From the NCBI RefSeq assembly GCF_040546595.1, contig NZ_JBEPOB010000001.1, positions 937,501-1,001,500 of the forward strand: a stretch of DNA of 64,000 nucleotides, read 5' to 3'. Made by a program: the position numbers and the translations under genes. Of this stretch, positions 1 through 8,917 are shown piece after piece; position 1 is the first letter of the stretch; each line of letters starts with the position of its first letter. Source of the DNA: Bosea sp. OAE506 (GTDB lineage: Bacteria > Pseudomonadota > Alphaproteobacteria > Rhizobiales > Beijerinckiaceae). The notes under the pieces were generated by a model that did not search any database, was not told the DNA's origin, and worked only from the letters and a program-made list of their open reading frames with translations.

Positions 1-99
1 TTTTTCGAGGTGATCGAGGCCGATAGCCGCCGGGTCAAGCGGCTGAGCATTCACCGGCGCCCGGCCACCGAGGGCGAGAGCGCGGCGGAAGCGGGCTGA
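1..99 (+). CDS. C-terminal end of a CorC/TlyC-type hemolysin-family protein (partial)
   Basis: Only the last 32 codons and the stop are inside the window. The frame reads FFEVIEADSRRVKRLSIHRR and ends in an acidic tail. The segment resembles the end of the CorC_HlyC (transporter-associated) domain that follows paired CBS domains in proteins annotated as CorC, TlyC or YbeX, where a beta strand with a 'V-x-EAD-x-RR-V' pattern is typical. Its stop codon overlaps the lnt start by one base (TGATG), which implies translational coupling. The order corC-lnt is conserved in many proteobacteria and supports the call. The start, membrane segments and CBS domains lie outside the window. Confidence 0.7.
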   Translation, partial: FFEVIEADSRRVKRLSIHRRPATEGESAAEAG

Positions 100-1694
100 T
101 GCGGATCGCTGCTCTCGCCGATGGCGTCATTCTCGCCTGGGGATGGCGCAGGCGATCGATCGCCTTCGTCGCGGGCGCCTGCGGCGCGCTTGCCCTGCCC
201 CCGCTCGACCTCTGGCCGCTGATCGTCGTGCCGATGACGGTGGCCGTCTGGCTGGTCGATGGCTCCGTCGGCGGCAGCGTCTTCGCGCGGTTCCGCGCCG
301 CCGCCGCCGCTGGCTGGTGGTGGGGTTTCGGCTTTTTCCTGGCCGGGCTCTGGTGGCTGGGTGCGGCCTTTCTCGTGGAGGCCGACAAATTCGCCTGGGC
401 GATGCCGCTGGGGGTTGTCGCACTGCCGGCGCTGCTCGCCTTCTTCCCCGCGCTCGGCTTCGGTTGCGCGAGGCTGCTCTGGTCGACCGGCGCGGGCCGC
501 ATCCTCGTTCTTGCCGTCATGCTCTCGCTCAGCGAATGGCTGCGCGGCCATGTACTGACCGGCTTTCCCTGGAACGTCTACGGCATGATGCTCGCCGGCC
601 AGGCGCAGATCGCGCAGATCGCCTCCCTCGTCGGGCTCTATGGCCTGACGCTGCTGGCGGTTGCGATCGGCGCCGCTCCGGCGACGCTGGGCACCTCGGA
701 CGGCGCCGTCGCGCGCTGGCGGATGCCGGTTCTGGCGCTGCTGGCACTGGCCGGGCTCATAGGCTTCGGCTTCTGGCGCGTGCCGACGGACCCGGTGCCG
801 CTCGTCGCCGGCGTCAAACTGCGGCTGATGCAGCCGAACCTGCCGCAGGACGCCAAGTTTAACGCCCGCAATGGCGAGGCGATCCTGAACCAGTATCTGG
901 CGCTCAGCGACCGGGCGACGAGCCCGTCCACGCCGGGCGTCCAGGCCGTGACCCATCTAATCTGGCCGGAATCGGCCTTCCCCTTCCTGCTCGGGCGCAC
1001 ACCGCAGGCGCTGGCGCGCATCGCTGCGCTGCTGCCGCCCAACACGACGCTGATCACAGGCGCGGCACGGGCCGGCGAGGTGCTGCCCGGCGAGAGCCGG
1101 CCTCCGATCTTCAATTCGATCCAGGTCGTCGACGACGAGGGCGCGATCGTCTCGAGCTACGACAAGGTCCATCTGGTGCCGTTCGGCGAGTATCTGCCGG
1201 CGTTTCTGGAACGGCTGATCCGCAGCGTCGGGCTCTCGGAGTTCGTCTCCGTGCCCGGCGGCTTCGCGGCCGGAACGCGCCGGCTGCCGCTGGCGATCCG
1301 CGGCCTGCCGCCGGCCGCCCCGCTGATCTGCTACGAGGTAGTGTTTACGGGCGAGGCCGCACCACAGGGTCCGCGCCCCGGTTTCATGCTGAACCTGACC
1401 AATGACGGCTGGTTCGGCCTGACCAGCGGGCCCTACCAGCATTTCGCCCAGGCGCGGCTGCGCGCGATCGAGGAAGGGCTGCCGCTGGTGCGTGTCGCCA
1501 ATACCGGAATCTCCGCCGTGACCGACGGCTATGGCCGCACGCTGGCAAGCCTGCCGCTCGGCCGCGAAGGCGTGCTGGATGTTGGCCTGCCGCGCGTCAG
1601 CCCGGCGACGCTCTATGGCCGCATCGCCGATTGGGCCTATGCGGCGATGCTGGCAGGCTTCCTGCTGCTGGCGCGATTGCTGCCCCGTGACTAA
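99..1694 (+). CDS. lnt: Apolipoprotein N-acyltransferase
   Basis: Lnt adds the third acyl chain to the N-terminal cysteine of lipoproteins at the periplasmic face of the inner membrane, the last step of lipoprotein maturation. The 531-residue protein has the family layout: an N-terminal membrane domain of about six hydrophobic segments (roughly residues 20-220), a periplasmic nitrilase-like CN_hydrolase domain, and a final hydrophobic helix near residues 505-527. The catalytic triad is visible: Glu at about 291 in WPES, Lys at about 356 in YDKVHLVPFGE and Cys at about 411 in ICYE. The ATG overlaps the stop of the upstream CorC-like gene. Two lipoproteins likely to use it, LptE and MltA, are encoded later in the window. 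Confidence 0.97.
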   Translation: MRIAALADGVILAWGWRRRSIAFVAGACGALALPPLDLWPLIVVPMTVAVWLVDGSVGGSVFARFRAAAAAGWWWGFGFFLAGLWWLGAAFLVEADKFAWAMPLGVVALPALLAFFPALGFGCARLLWSTGAGRILVLAVMLSLSEWLRGHVLTGFPWNVYGMMLAGQAQIAQIASLVGLYGLTLLAVAIGAAPATLGTSDGAVARWRMPVLALLALAGLIGFGFWRVPTDPVPLVAGVKLRLMQPNLPQDAKFNARNGEAILNQYLALSDRATSPSTPGVQAVTHLIWPESAFPFLLGRTPQALARIAALLPPNTTLITGAARAGEVLPGESRPPIFNSIQVVDDEGAIVSSYDKVHLVPFGEYLPAFLERLIRSVGLSEFVSVPGGFAAGTRRLPLAIRGLPPAAPLICYEVVFTGEAAPQGPRPGFMLNLTNDGWFGLTSGPYQHFAQARLRAIEEGLPLVRVANTGISAVTDGYGRTLASLPLGREGVLDVGLPRVSPATLYGRIADWAYAAMLAGFLLLARLLPRD

Positions 1695-1817
1695 TCCCAT
1701 TTGGAACTTGTAAACCGAGGGGATAGGGTGCCGACCTCCACCGCCTTAAACCAATTGACTATGCTGTCGCCTGCACACATCCATCCGGGCCAGCGCCAAA
1801 AAAGCCAAGGCAATCCT

Positions 1818-2231
1818 ATGTTGAAGAAAGTCCCCAACCCGATCGACCGCCATGTCGGCAGTCGCGTGCGGATGCAGCGCATGCTCGCGGGCGTTAGCCA
1901 GGAAAAGCTCGGCGATGCGCTGGGGCTGACCTTCCAGCAGGTCCAGAAGTACGAGAAGGGTTCGAACCGGATCAGCGCCAGCCGGCTCCAGCAGATCGCC
2001 AAGATGCTCGACGTGCCGGTCTCCTTCTTCTTCGAGGGCGCGCCCACCGGCGACATGCCGACCGGCGGTTTCTCCGATTCCGCGGCGAATGCCTATGTCT
2101 CCGACTTCATGTCGAGCAGCGAAGGCGTGCAGCTGACGAAGGCCTTCGTCCGCATCAAGAGCGCCAAGGCGAGGCGCCGGATCATCGACCTTGTCGAGAC
2201 GCTGGCCGAGGAAGAGCCGGAAAACAGCTGA
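1818..2231 (+). CDS. Short XRE-family transcriptional regulator next to metK
   Basis: This 137-residue cytoplasmic DNA-binding protein has one helix-turn-helix domain at about residues 8-66, including [20 protein letters not shown] and a following NRISASRLQ. The start chosen is the ATG at 1818, with AAGG at 1807-1810 as ribosome binding site; an upstream in-frame ATG at 1701 would add 39 residues unlike the family. The C-terminal half ([19 protein letters not shown]) probably dimerises. It belongs to a short XRE class abundant in Alphaproteobacteria that includes PraR-like regulators; assignment to a named member is not possible here. It lies between lnt and metK in the same direction. Five CGAAC/GTTCG half-sites begin 10 bases after its stop codon, so it may act on metK or on itself. 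Confidence 0.88.
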   Translation: MLKKVPNPIDRHVGSRVRMQRMLAGVSQEKLGDALGLTFQQVQKYEKGSNRISASRLQQIAKMLDVPVSFFFEGAPTGDMPTGGFSDSAANAYVSDFMSSSEGVQLTKAFVRIKSAKARRRIIDLVETLAEEEPENS

Positions 2232-2241
2232 AAACCGGCTC

Positions 2242-2302
2242 CGAACGTTCGCCCTGTCGAACGATTCTCCCGATAAACGGTTCGGCGTGCTTGACGCCGA
2301 AC
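2242..2302 (+). promoter_or_regulatory. metK upstream region: clustered CGAAC/GTTCG half-sites and a 9-bp hairpin
   Basis: Five CGAAC or GTTCG pentamers start at 2242, 2247, 2258, 2280 and 2298. The first two form a perfect 10-bp palindrome. The last two lie in a perfect 9-bp inverted repeat (arms 2280-2288 and 2294-2302, loop GCTTG) that also contains TTGACG, a 5/6 match to a -35 element. This could be an operator for the adjacent XRE regulator or a structured metK leader. No T-run follows, so it is not an intrinsic terminator. I do not recognise a known SAM riboswitch consensus. Function is inferred only. Confidence 0.4.
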
Positions 2303-2394
2303 ACGTCCGCTGCAAAGAGGTTGGCCGTTTTTCGTCGATCGGCCTTGGTTCCAGGGCCGATCTCCTTCCATCGCTGACCAAGGGTTCCCCGACC

Positions 2395-3603
<1,209 letters not shown>

Positions 3604-3628
3604 GCTGCGCTCAAGCAAGCAGCCCATC

Positions 3629-3662
3629 GGGCCGGAGCGGATCGCTCCGGCCCTTTTCTTTT
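3629..3662 (+). terminator. Intrinsic terminator after metK
   Basis: A perfect 11-bp GC-rich stem (3629-3639 with 3643-3653) and a 3-base loop are followed by TTTTCTTTT. It separates the metK transcript from trmB. Confidence 0.93.
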
Positions 3663-3745
3663 GCTAGGGACCCGTCCGGCGCTACCTCGCCGCCTGCCCG
3701 GCCCGCCGTTCGACCGACCTGTCACGAAGCCAGAAGACCCGCCCG

Positions 3746-4438
3746 ATGACCCATGACCATGATCCCGACCGCGCCTTCTTCGGCCGGCGCAAGGGCAAGG
3801 CCCTGCGCGACGGCCAGAGCGTGATGATCGATACGGTTCTGCCGCGGCTGCGGCTGCCGGAGGGCGAGATCGCCGACCTGGGGGCGCTGTTTCCGCAGCC
3901 GGTCGAGGCGGTGAGGCTCGAGATCGGGTTCGGCGGCGGCGAACATCTGCTCAGCCGCATGCGCGAGAGCCCGCAGATCGGCTTCATCGGCGTCGAGCCC
4001 TTCATCAACGGCATGGCCAAGTTCCTGGCCGTGATCGAGCGCGAAGGCCTGACCAATATCCGCATCTGGGATGGTGATGCGGCGTTGATGCTGCCGCGCC
4101 TGCCGGCCGGCTCTCTCGACGCGATCGACCTGCTCTATCCCGATCCCTGGCCGAAGCGGCGCCAGCGCAAACGCCGTTTCGTGTCCGAGCGGACGCTGGC
4201 GCTGTTTGCCCGGACGCTGCGTCCGGGCGGGCGCTTCCGCTTCGCCAGCGACATCGACGACTATGTCGGCTGGACTTTGGCGCGGCTGGCGCGCTCGCCC
4301 GATTTCGACTGGACCGACGAAAAGGCCGACGACTGGCGCCAGCCCTATCTCGGCTGGATCCAGACCCGCTACGAAGCCAAGGCGGTCGCGGCGGGGCGGG
4401 TGTCGAGCTATCTCACTGCTGTGCGTCGCGCATCCTGA
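3746..4438 (+). CDS. trmB: tRNA (guanine-N7-)-methyltransferase
   Basis: TrmB methylates N7 of G46 in the variable loop of tRNAs, using SAM. The 230-residue protein is full length for the family. It shows the SAM-binding loop EIGFGGGEHL at about residues 58-67, the conserved FIGVEPFINGMAK stretch, and the family hallmark YPDPWPKRRQRKRRF near residues 131-145, where the aspartates and basic patch contact the substrate. The C-terminal W-x-x-TRYE motif (QTRYEAKA) is also present. It follows the metK terminator and overlaps the convergent DUF2336 gene tail to tail by 26 bp, so the two 3' ends share sequence. Confidence 0.97.
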   Translation: MTHDHDPDRAFFGRRKGKALRDGQSVMIDTVLPRLRLPEGEIADLGALFPQPVEAVRLEIGFGGGEHLLSRMRESPQIGFIGVEPFINGMAKFLAVIEREGLTNIRIWDGDAALMLPRLPAGSLDAIDLLYPDPWPKRRQRKRRFVSERTLALFARTLRPGGRFRFASDIDDYVGWTLARLARSPDFDWTDEKADDWRQPYLGWIQTRYEAKAVAAGRVSSYLTAVRRAS

Positions 4439-5501
4439 GGAAGCCGAGCACCCGCTGCGCCGTCGGCTGGGCGATGGTGCGGAAATGCTGCCGGGCCCGA
4501 TCAACCGCGGCGTCGGACTTGCCGAAATCCTTGCGCAGGCCGATCAGCGCGGCGGCGGTCTCCCAGGACCAGCCCAGCCCACGCGCAACCAGCAGCACCG
4601 CGTCGCGATCCGGCCCGAGCACGGCCTGTTCGGCTGCCGGCAGGCTCAGTTCCGACAGCACCGCCACGGCGCAGATCGCATGTTCCGTCGCGCCGGAGGT
4701 GGCGAAGCGGACGAGCGTGGCCTCGTCGAGCTGGTTTTCATCGCGGAGCCGGTTGATCTCGACCAGCGCCTCGTTGGCCGTGCCGAGATTACCCTGGATC
4801 TCCGCATCGGCTGCAACGGCCCGCGCGCCGCGCTCGACCGCGTCGCCGACGGCTTCGGCCATGTTCGGATCGAGACCGGCCGAGAGCCGGCGCCGGGCGG
4901 AGTTCTTCGCTGCCGCCATCAGCTGCGCGGCGAGTTCGGCCGGCAGGTCCCTGCGGTCGCCGAGCGCGGACTGGAGCGCATCGTCCTGGTTGGCGCGCAT
5001 GACGAGCACGCCCATGCCGTGATGCGAGAAGCGGGCGCCGTGATTGGCGGCGATCGCGTGGGTGACGAGCCGCCCGCCGCGCAGGATCAGGAAATCGGTC
5101 ACCGGCTCGCCGAGATCCTCGCGCTCGGTGATGGCGAGCATGTGATCGCGCCCCTTCGCCGCGGAGATGGCGACGAGGTCCTGATCGGTGAGACGAGGCG
5201 AGGCGACGAGGACGGGACGGGCCACGGCGATCTCGTCCAGCGCCAGCTGGCGCACCACGCCCGCCGGCGCGTTGGGCACCGGTGCCAGCCGCTCGGAGAG
5301 CTCGATGCGCGCCCTGAGTTCGATCGCCCGCGAGAGCCGGCCGATGACGACGTCGAAAATGCCAACCTGGTCGTCGTCCATGACGGCCGCGGTGCTGAGG
5401 AAGAGATCGGTCAGACGCGACAGGATCTGCGTGCGCTCGTCGGCCGAGCCGCGCACCATCGTCGTCTCGAGATCGCGCAACAGCGAACTGACAGAACTCA
5501 T
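4413..5501 (-). CDS. DUF2336 domain-containing protein
   Basis: This 362-residue predicted soluble protein matches, by memory of the family, the alphaproteobacterial DUF2336 group of alpha-helical proteins with HEAT-like character and no established function. The visible composition fits: many leucine/alanine helices such as MSSVSSLLRDLE, LTDLFLSTAAVMDDDQVGIFD and the HGMGVLVMRANQDDALQ segment, with no signal peptide or transmembrane helix. I chose ATG at 5501; an in-frame start at 5537 would add 12 residues that read as non-conserved. The last codons overlap trmB on the other strand by 26 bp. Its promoter region lies opposite the rimP leader in the 5502-5844 gap. No partner gene suggests a pathway. 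Confidence 0.82.
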   Translation of the reverse strand: MSSVSSLLRDLETTMVRGSADERTQILSRLTDLFLSTAAVMDDDQVGIFDVVIGRLSRAIELRARIELSERLAPVPNAPAGVVRQLALDEIAVARPVLVASPRLTDQDLVAISAAKGRDHMLAITEREDLGEPVTDFLILRGGRLVTHAIAANHGARFSHHGMGVLVMRANQDDALQSALGDRRDLPAELAAQLMAAAKNSARRRLSAGLDPNMAEAVGDAVERGARAVAADAEIQGNLGTANEALVEINRLRDENQLDEATLVRFATSGATEHAICAVAVLSELSLPAAEQAVLGPDRDAVLLVARGLGWSWETAAALIGLRKDFGKSDAAVDRARQHFRTIAQPTAQRVLGFLRMRDAQQ

Positions 5502-5612
5502 ACCGCATCCCCAAACAACGCGCAGCGGCCCCAACATGGCGCAGAAGGATGACCAGCGGGTTAGCGGAATGCCGCACCAGAGTTTCGCGCGGTCGCGGTC
5601 GGGAGAGGACGC

Positions 5613-5641
5613 TTGCCAGCAGGGCCGATGCAGACTAAATA
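5613..5641 (+). promoter_or_regulatory. Predicted sigma-70-type promoter for the rimP-nusA operon leader
   Basis: TTGCCA (5613-5618, 5/6 match to the -35 consensus) is followed after exactly 17 bases by TAAATA (5636-5641, a weak -10). The stretch lies between the divergent DUF2336 gene and the terminator at 5681, so something must be transcribed rightward through it for that terminator to have a purpose. Initiation near 5648 would give a leader of about 60 nt before the terminator. Prediction from sequence only. Confidence 0.45.
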
Positions 5642-5680
5642 GGCGCCAACAGCTCTGGTTTCGGTATCAGCCGATGATCA

Positions 5681-5709
5681 AGAGCGGGCCGGAAGGTCCG
5701 CTCTTTTTT
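5681..5709 (+). terminator. Intrinsic terminator/attenuator in the rimP leader
   Basis: A 10-bp stem (5681-5690 with 5695-5704, one G-U pair) with a GGAA tetraloop is followed by six T residues. The nearest gene upstream on this strand is trmB at 4438, and no rightward gene lies between, so this hairpin most simply terminates a short rimP leader. The pentamer GCTCT at 5652-5656 duplicates the 3' arm and could pair with AGAGC at 5681-5685, forming a small competing helix. Attenuators called rimP leaders are described bioinformatically upstream of the equivalent operon in other proteobacteria. The rest of the 5502-5844 gap holds nothing else I recognise. Confidence 0.85.
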
Positions 5710-5844
5710 GTTGGCCGCAGCCCAGCCGGGGCCGAGCATGACGCCGATGGCCGGCGGCCCCCGCGCGGCCGCTCCCGGCGCTCCATGCGCCATCCTTCGG
5801 TCGCAGCCGGGCTCGAGCCCGTCTGAGAGGCAGGCAGCCAGGGC

Positions 5845-6531
5845 ATGAACGAGCCGAACGCCAGCGAACAGGACAACGATCCCCGCCTCGTCGTCGAGAG
5901 CGGTGTGGCGGCGCGCGTCGCCGCGATCATCGAGCCCGCCATCGTCGATCTCGGCTACCGGCTGGTGCGGGTGCGGGTCACCGGCCAGAACGGCTGCACC
6001 GTGCAGATCATGGCCGAACGGCCGGACGGCACGATGAATGTCGAGGGGTGCGAGGAGGTCAGCCAGGCGGTCTCGCCGGCGCTCGACGTCGACGACCCGA
6101 TCCAGGTCGCCTACCACCTCGAGGTGTCGTCGCCCGGCATCGACCGGCCCCTTGTCCGCGCCGGCGATTTCGCCCGCTGGGCCGGCCATCTGGCCAAGAT
6201 CGACACCGAGACCCCCGTCCATGGTCGCAAGCGCTTCCGCGGCATCCTTCTCGGCGTCGAGGGCGACAACGCACTGCTCGCCCGCGACGACGCCAAGACC
6301 GAGGATGAGCGCAACGTCGCGATTCCGATGACGTTGATCGGCGATGCCCGGCTGGTGCTGACCGACGCGCTGGTGACCGAGTCGCTGCGCCGCGGCAAGG
6401 CGGGGCTGCCGCCCGCGATGCCGTCGGCCGACGAGATCGCCGCGCCGCCCAAGGGGCGCAAGAAGTCGCTGGGCCCGCGGCCCGACAAGATGCGCGGACA
6501 GACTCCGCCCGACACAACCGAAGAGGAGTGA
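5845..6531 (+). CDS. rimP: Ribosome maturation factor RimP
   Basis: RimP helps assemble the 30S subunit in the cytoplasm. The 228-residue protein has the N-terminal RimP domain (about residues 25-105, with [11 protein letters not shown] and the conserved [13 protein letters not shown] then [10 protein letters not shown] signature) followed by the SH3-like C-terminal domain ([15 protein letters not shown]). It is longer than E. coli RimP (about 150 residues) because of a basic, low-complexity C-terminal tail ([19 protein letters not shown]), a length often seen in Rhizobiales. It is the first gene of the rimP-nusA-ylxR-infB-rbfA-truB run, and its stop lies 5 bases upstream of the nusA ATG. Expression is probably controlled by the leader terminator at 5681-5709. 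Confidence 0.96.
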   Translation: MNEPNASEQDNDPRLVVESGVAARVAAIIEPAIVDLGYRLVRVRVTGQNGCTVQIMAERPDGTMNVEGCEEVSQAVSPALDVDDPIQVAYHLEVSSPGIDRPLVRAGDFARWAGHLAKIDTETPVHGRKRFRGILLGVEGDNALLARDDAKTEDERNVAIPMTLIGDARLVLTDALVTESLRRGKAGLPPAMPSADEIAAPPKGRKKSLGPRPDKMRGQTPPDTTEEE

Positions 6532-6536
6532 GCGCC

Positions 6537-8129
6537 ATGGTGGTCGCAGCCAACAGGCTCGAATGGCTTCAGATCGCGGACGCCGTCGCCCGCGAGAAAT
6601 CGATCGACCGGCAGATCGTGCTGGACGCGATGGAGGACGCCATCGCCCGGGCCGCCCGCTCGCGCTACGGCGCCGAGACCGACGTCCATGCCGAGATCAG
6701 CACCAAGACCGGCGAACTGCGCCTGGCGCGCCATCTCCAGGTCGTCGACAGCGTCGAGAACCCGGCCGTCGAGATCACCGTCGACGAGGCCAAGCGCCAC
6801 AACCCGGCCGCCCAGGTCGGCGACGTGATCGCCGATCCGCTGCCACCCTTCGATTTCGGCCGCATCGCCGCCCAGGCCGCCAAGCAGGTCATCGTGCAGA
6901 AGGTCCGCGAGGCCGAGCGTGACCGCCAGTACGACGAGTACAAGGATCGCATCGGCGAGATCGTCAACGGCGCGGTCAAGCGCGTCGAATACGGCAACGT
7001 CTTCGTCGATCTCGGCCGCGGCGAGGCGATCATCCGCCGCGACGAGATGATCCCGCGTGAGACCTTCAAGGTCGGCGACCGTGCCCGCGCCTATGTCTAC
7101 GACGTGCGCCGTGAACCGCGCGGCCCGCAGATCTTCCTGTCCCGCACCCATCCGCAGTTCATGGCCAAGCTGTTCGGCCAGGAAGTGCCGGAAATCTACG
7201 ACGGCATCGTCGAGGTGAAGGCCGTCGCCCGCGATCCGGGCTCTCGCGCCAAGATCGCCGTGATCAGCCGCGATTCCTCGATCGACCCCGTCGGCGCCTG
7301 CGTCGGCATGCGCGGCTCGCGCGTGCAGGCCGTCGTCGGCGAGCTCCAGGGCGAGAAGATCGACATCATCCCGTGGTCGCCCGACGTCGCCACCTTCGTC
7401 GTCAACGCGCTGCAGCCGGCGGAAGTCGCCAAGGTCGTGCTCGACGAGGAGGCCGACAAGATCGAGGTCGTGGTGCCCGACGAGCAGCTCTCGCTCGCGA
7501 TCGGCCGTCGCGGCCAGAACGTCCGCTTGGCCTCGCAGCTCACCGGCTGGGACATCGACATCCTGACCGAGGCCGAGGAATCCGAGCGGCGCCAGAAGGA
7601 ATTCGTCACCCGCACCGACATCTTCATGAACGCGCTGAACGTCGACGAAACGGTCGGCCAGCTGCTCGCGTCGGAAGGCTTCCGCACGGTCGAGGAGGTC
7701 GCCTATGTCGATCCTTCCGAGCTCGCCTCGATCGAGGGCTTCGACGAGGAGACCGGTGCCGAGATCCAGTCGCGCGCCCAGGAGTATCTGGCCGCGGTCG
7801 AGGCCGAGTTCGACGAGAAGCGCCGTGCGCTGGGCGTCGAGGACGGGCTGCGCGAGGTCGCCGGCATCACCACCGCGATGATGGTGGCGCTGGGCGAGAA
7901 CGACGTGAAGAACGTCGAGGACCTCGCCGGCTGCGCCACCGACGACCTCGTCGGCTGGACCGAGCGCAAGGATGGCGAGACCACCCGCCATTCCGGCTAT
8001 CTCGACGGGTTCGACCTGTCGCGCCAGGACGCCGAGGCCATCATCATGGCCGCCCGCGTCCAGGCCGGCTGGGTCGAGGCGCCCGCCGAAGAGACCGAGG
8101 ACGCCGCCGAGGCGACGGCCGAGGCCTGA
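6537..8129 (+). CDS. nusA: Transcription termination/antitermination protein NusA
   Basis: NusA binds RNA polymerase and nascent RNA and modulates pausing, termination and antitermination. The 530-residue protein has, in order, the N-terminal RNAP-binding domain (about 1-125), the S1 domain (about 135-200, [20 protein letters not shown]), two KH domains ([18 protein letters not shown] and [20 protein letters not shown]) and a C-terminal part with two helix-hairpin-helix-like acidic repeats (residues 365-510). The ATG at 6537 is preceded by GAGGAG; a GTG at 6528 would overlap the rimP stop and add three residues. Because NusA stimulates hairpin-dependent termination, it could feed back on the leader terminator of its own operon. 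The acidic tail [10 protein letters not shown] is typical of alphaproteobacterial NusA. Confidence 0.97.
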   Translation: MVVAANRLEWLQIADAVAREKSIDRQIVLDAMEDAIARAARSRYGAETDVHAEISTKTGELRLARHLQVVDSVENPAVEITVDEAKRHNPAAQVGDVIADPLPPFDFGRIAAQAAKQVIVQKVREAERDRQYDEYKDRIGEIVNGAVKRVEYGNVFVDLGRGEAIIRRDEMIPRETFKVGDRARAYVYDVRREPRGPQIFLSRTHPQFMAKLFGQEVPEIYDGIVEVKAVARDPGSRAKIAVISRDSSIDPVGACVGMRGSRVQAVVGELQGEKIDIIPWSPDVATFVVNALQPAEVAKVVLDEEADKIEVVVPDEQLSLAIGRRGQNVRLASQLTGWDIDILTEAEESERRQKEFVTRTDIFMNALNVDETVGQLLASEGFRTVEEVAYVDPSELASIEGFDEETGAEIQSRAQEYLAAVEAEFDEKRRALGVEDGLREVAGITTAMMVALGENDVKNVEDLAGCATDDLVGWTERKDGETTRHSGYLDGFDLSRQDAEAIIMAARVQAGWVEAPAEETEDAAEATAEA

Positions 8130-8143
8130 GCCGGAAACCCGCC

Positions 8144-8917
8144 ATGAACGCGGCTCAAGCGCGCGCTGCGCGCGAGACGCCCCAGGCCCGCCGCGACGGG
8201 CCGGAGCGGAGCTGCGTCGTGACGCGGACGGTCCAGTCGCCCGACGAGCTGATCCGCTTCGTCGTCGGCCCCGAAGGCGTGCTGGTGCCGGATCTGCGCC
8301 GCAAGCTGCCGGGGCGCGGCGTCTGGGCCAGCCTCAGCGCGGCAACCGTCGCCGAGGCGATCAAGCGCCGCGCCTTCGAGCGCTCGCTGAAGACCAAAGT
8401 CGTCGTGCCGCCCGATCTGGTCGCGATGATCGACCGGCTGATGCACAAGGACGCGCTGCAGGCGCTGGCCATGGCCAACAAGGCCGGGCTGGTGCAGGCG
8501 GGCTTCGCCAAGGTCGAGGCGATGATCGGCTCCGGCCAGTGTGCCGGCGTGATCGAGGCCAGCGACGGGGCCGAGGACGGGCGCCGCAAGATCGGCCAGG
8601 CCCTGCGCCGGGCCGAACTGGCCCGCGAAGAGGCCGGTCTGAAGCCGCGAAGGCCTCACGTCGTGGCAATTTTTGCGAGCGAAGATTTGGAATTGGCGTT
8701 GGGCCGCCCACATGTGATACATGCGGCGCTTGCTCCGGGACCGGCGGCGGAGGGTTTCCTCTCCCGCTGGCGTCGGCTCGTTCGCTATCGGACGGGCGAT
8801 GCCGGCGCAACCGACCCGGATAAGCCGACCGGTGCCAACCCCGCAGGCGACGATTCCGTAGACCAACGAACGACCGAACCGGCTGGACCGAACGCGGCAG
8901 GACCGAGCACAGAATGA
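8144..8917 (+). CDS. YlxR-family RNA-binding protein (DUF448) with L7Ae-like C-terminal domain
   Basis: The 257-residue protein has an N-terminal YlxR/DUF448 fold at about residues 20-100, recognised by [20 protein letters not shown] and the [11 protein letters not shown] stretch, followed by an L7Ae/L30e-like domain ([20 protein letters not shown], about residues 110-195). This two-domain form is standard in Alphaproteobacteria; the single-domain YlxR of Firmicutes is far shorter. YlxR proteins are nucleoid- or RNA-binding and have been linked to RNase P and transcription in Gram-positives; the role here is not established. It lies between nusA (14-base gap) and infB, overlapping infB by the ATGA junction. 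The C-terminal tail of about 40 residues is polar and probably disordered. Confidence 0.92.
   Translation: MNAAQARAARETPQARRDGPERSCVVTRTVQSPDELIRFVVGPEGVLVPDLRRKLPGRGVWASLSAATVAEAIKRRAFERSLKTKVVVPPDLVAMIDRLMHKDALQALAMANKAGLVQAGFAKVEAMIGSGQCAGVIEASDGAEDGRRKIGQALRRAELAREEAGLKPRRPHVVAIFASEDLELALGRPHVIHAALAPGPAAEGFLSRWRRLVRYRTGDAGATDPDKPTGANPAGDDSVDQRTTEPAGPNAAGPSTE

Noticed and set aside
2232..2394. Known SAM riboswitch upstream of metK
   Set aside because: A hairpin and repeated pentamers are present, but I could not match the SAM-II, SAM-V or SAM/SAH core sequences as I remember them. A covariance search would decide.
4206..5552. 448-codon plus-strand frame across trmB and DUF2336
   Set aside because: It runs out of frame through the end of trmB and antisense to the DUF2336 gene; composition is that of a shadow frame.
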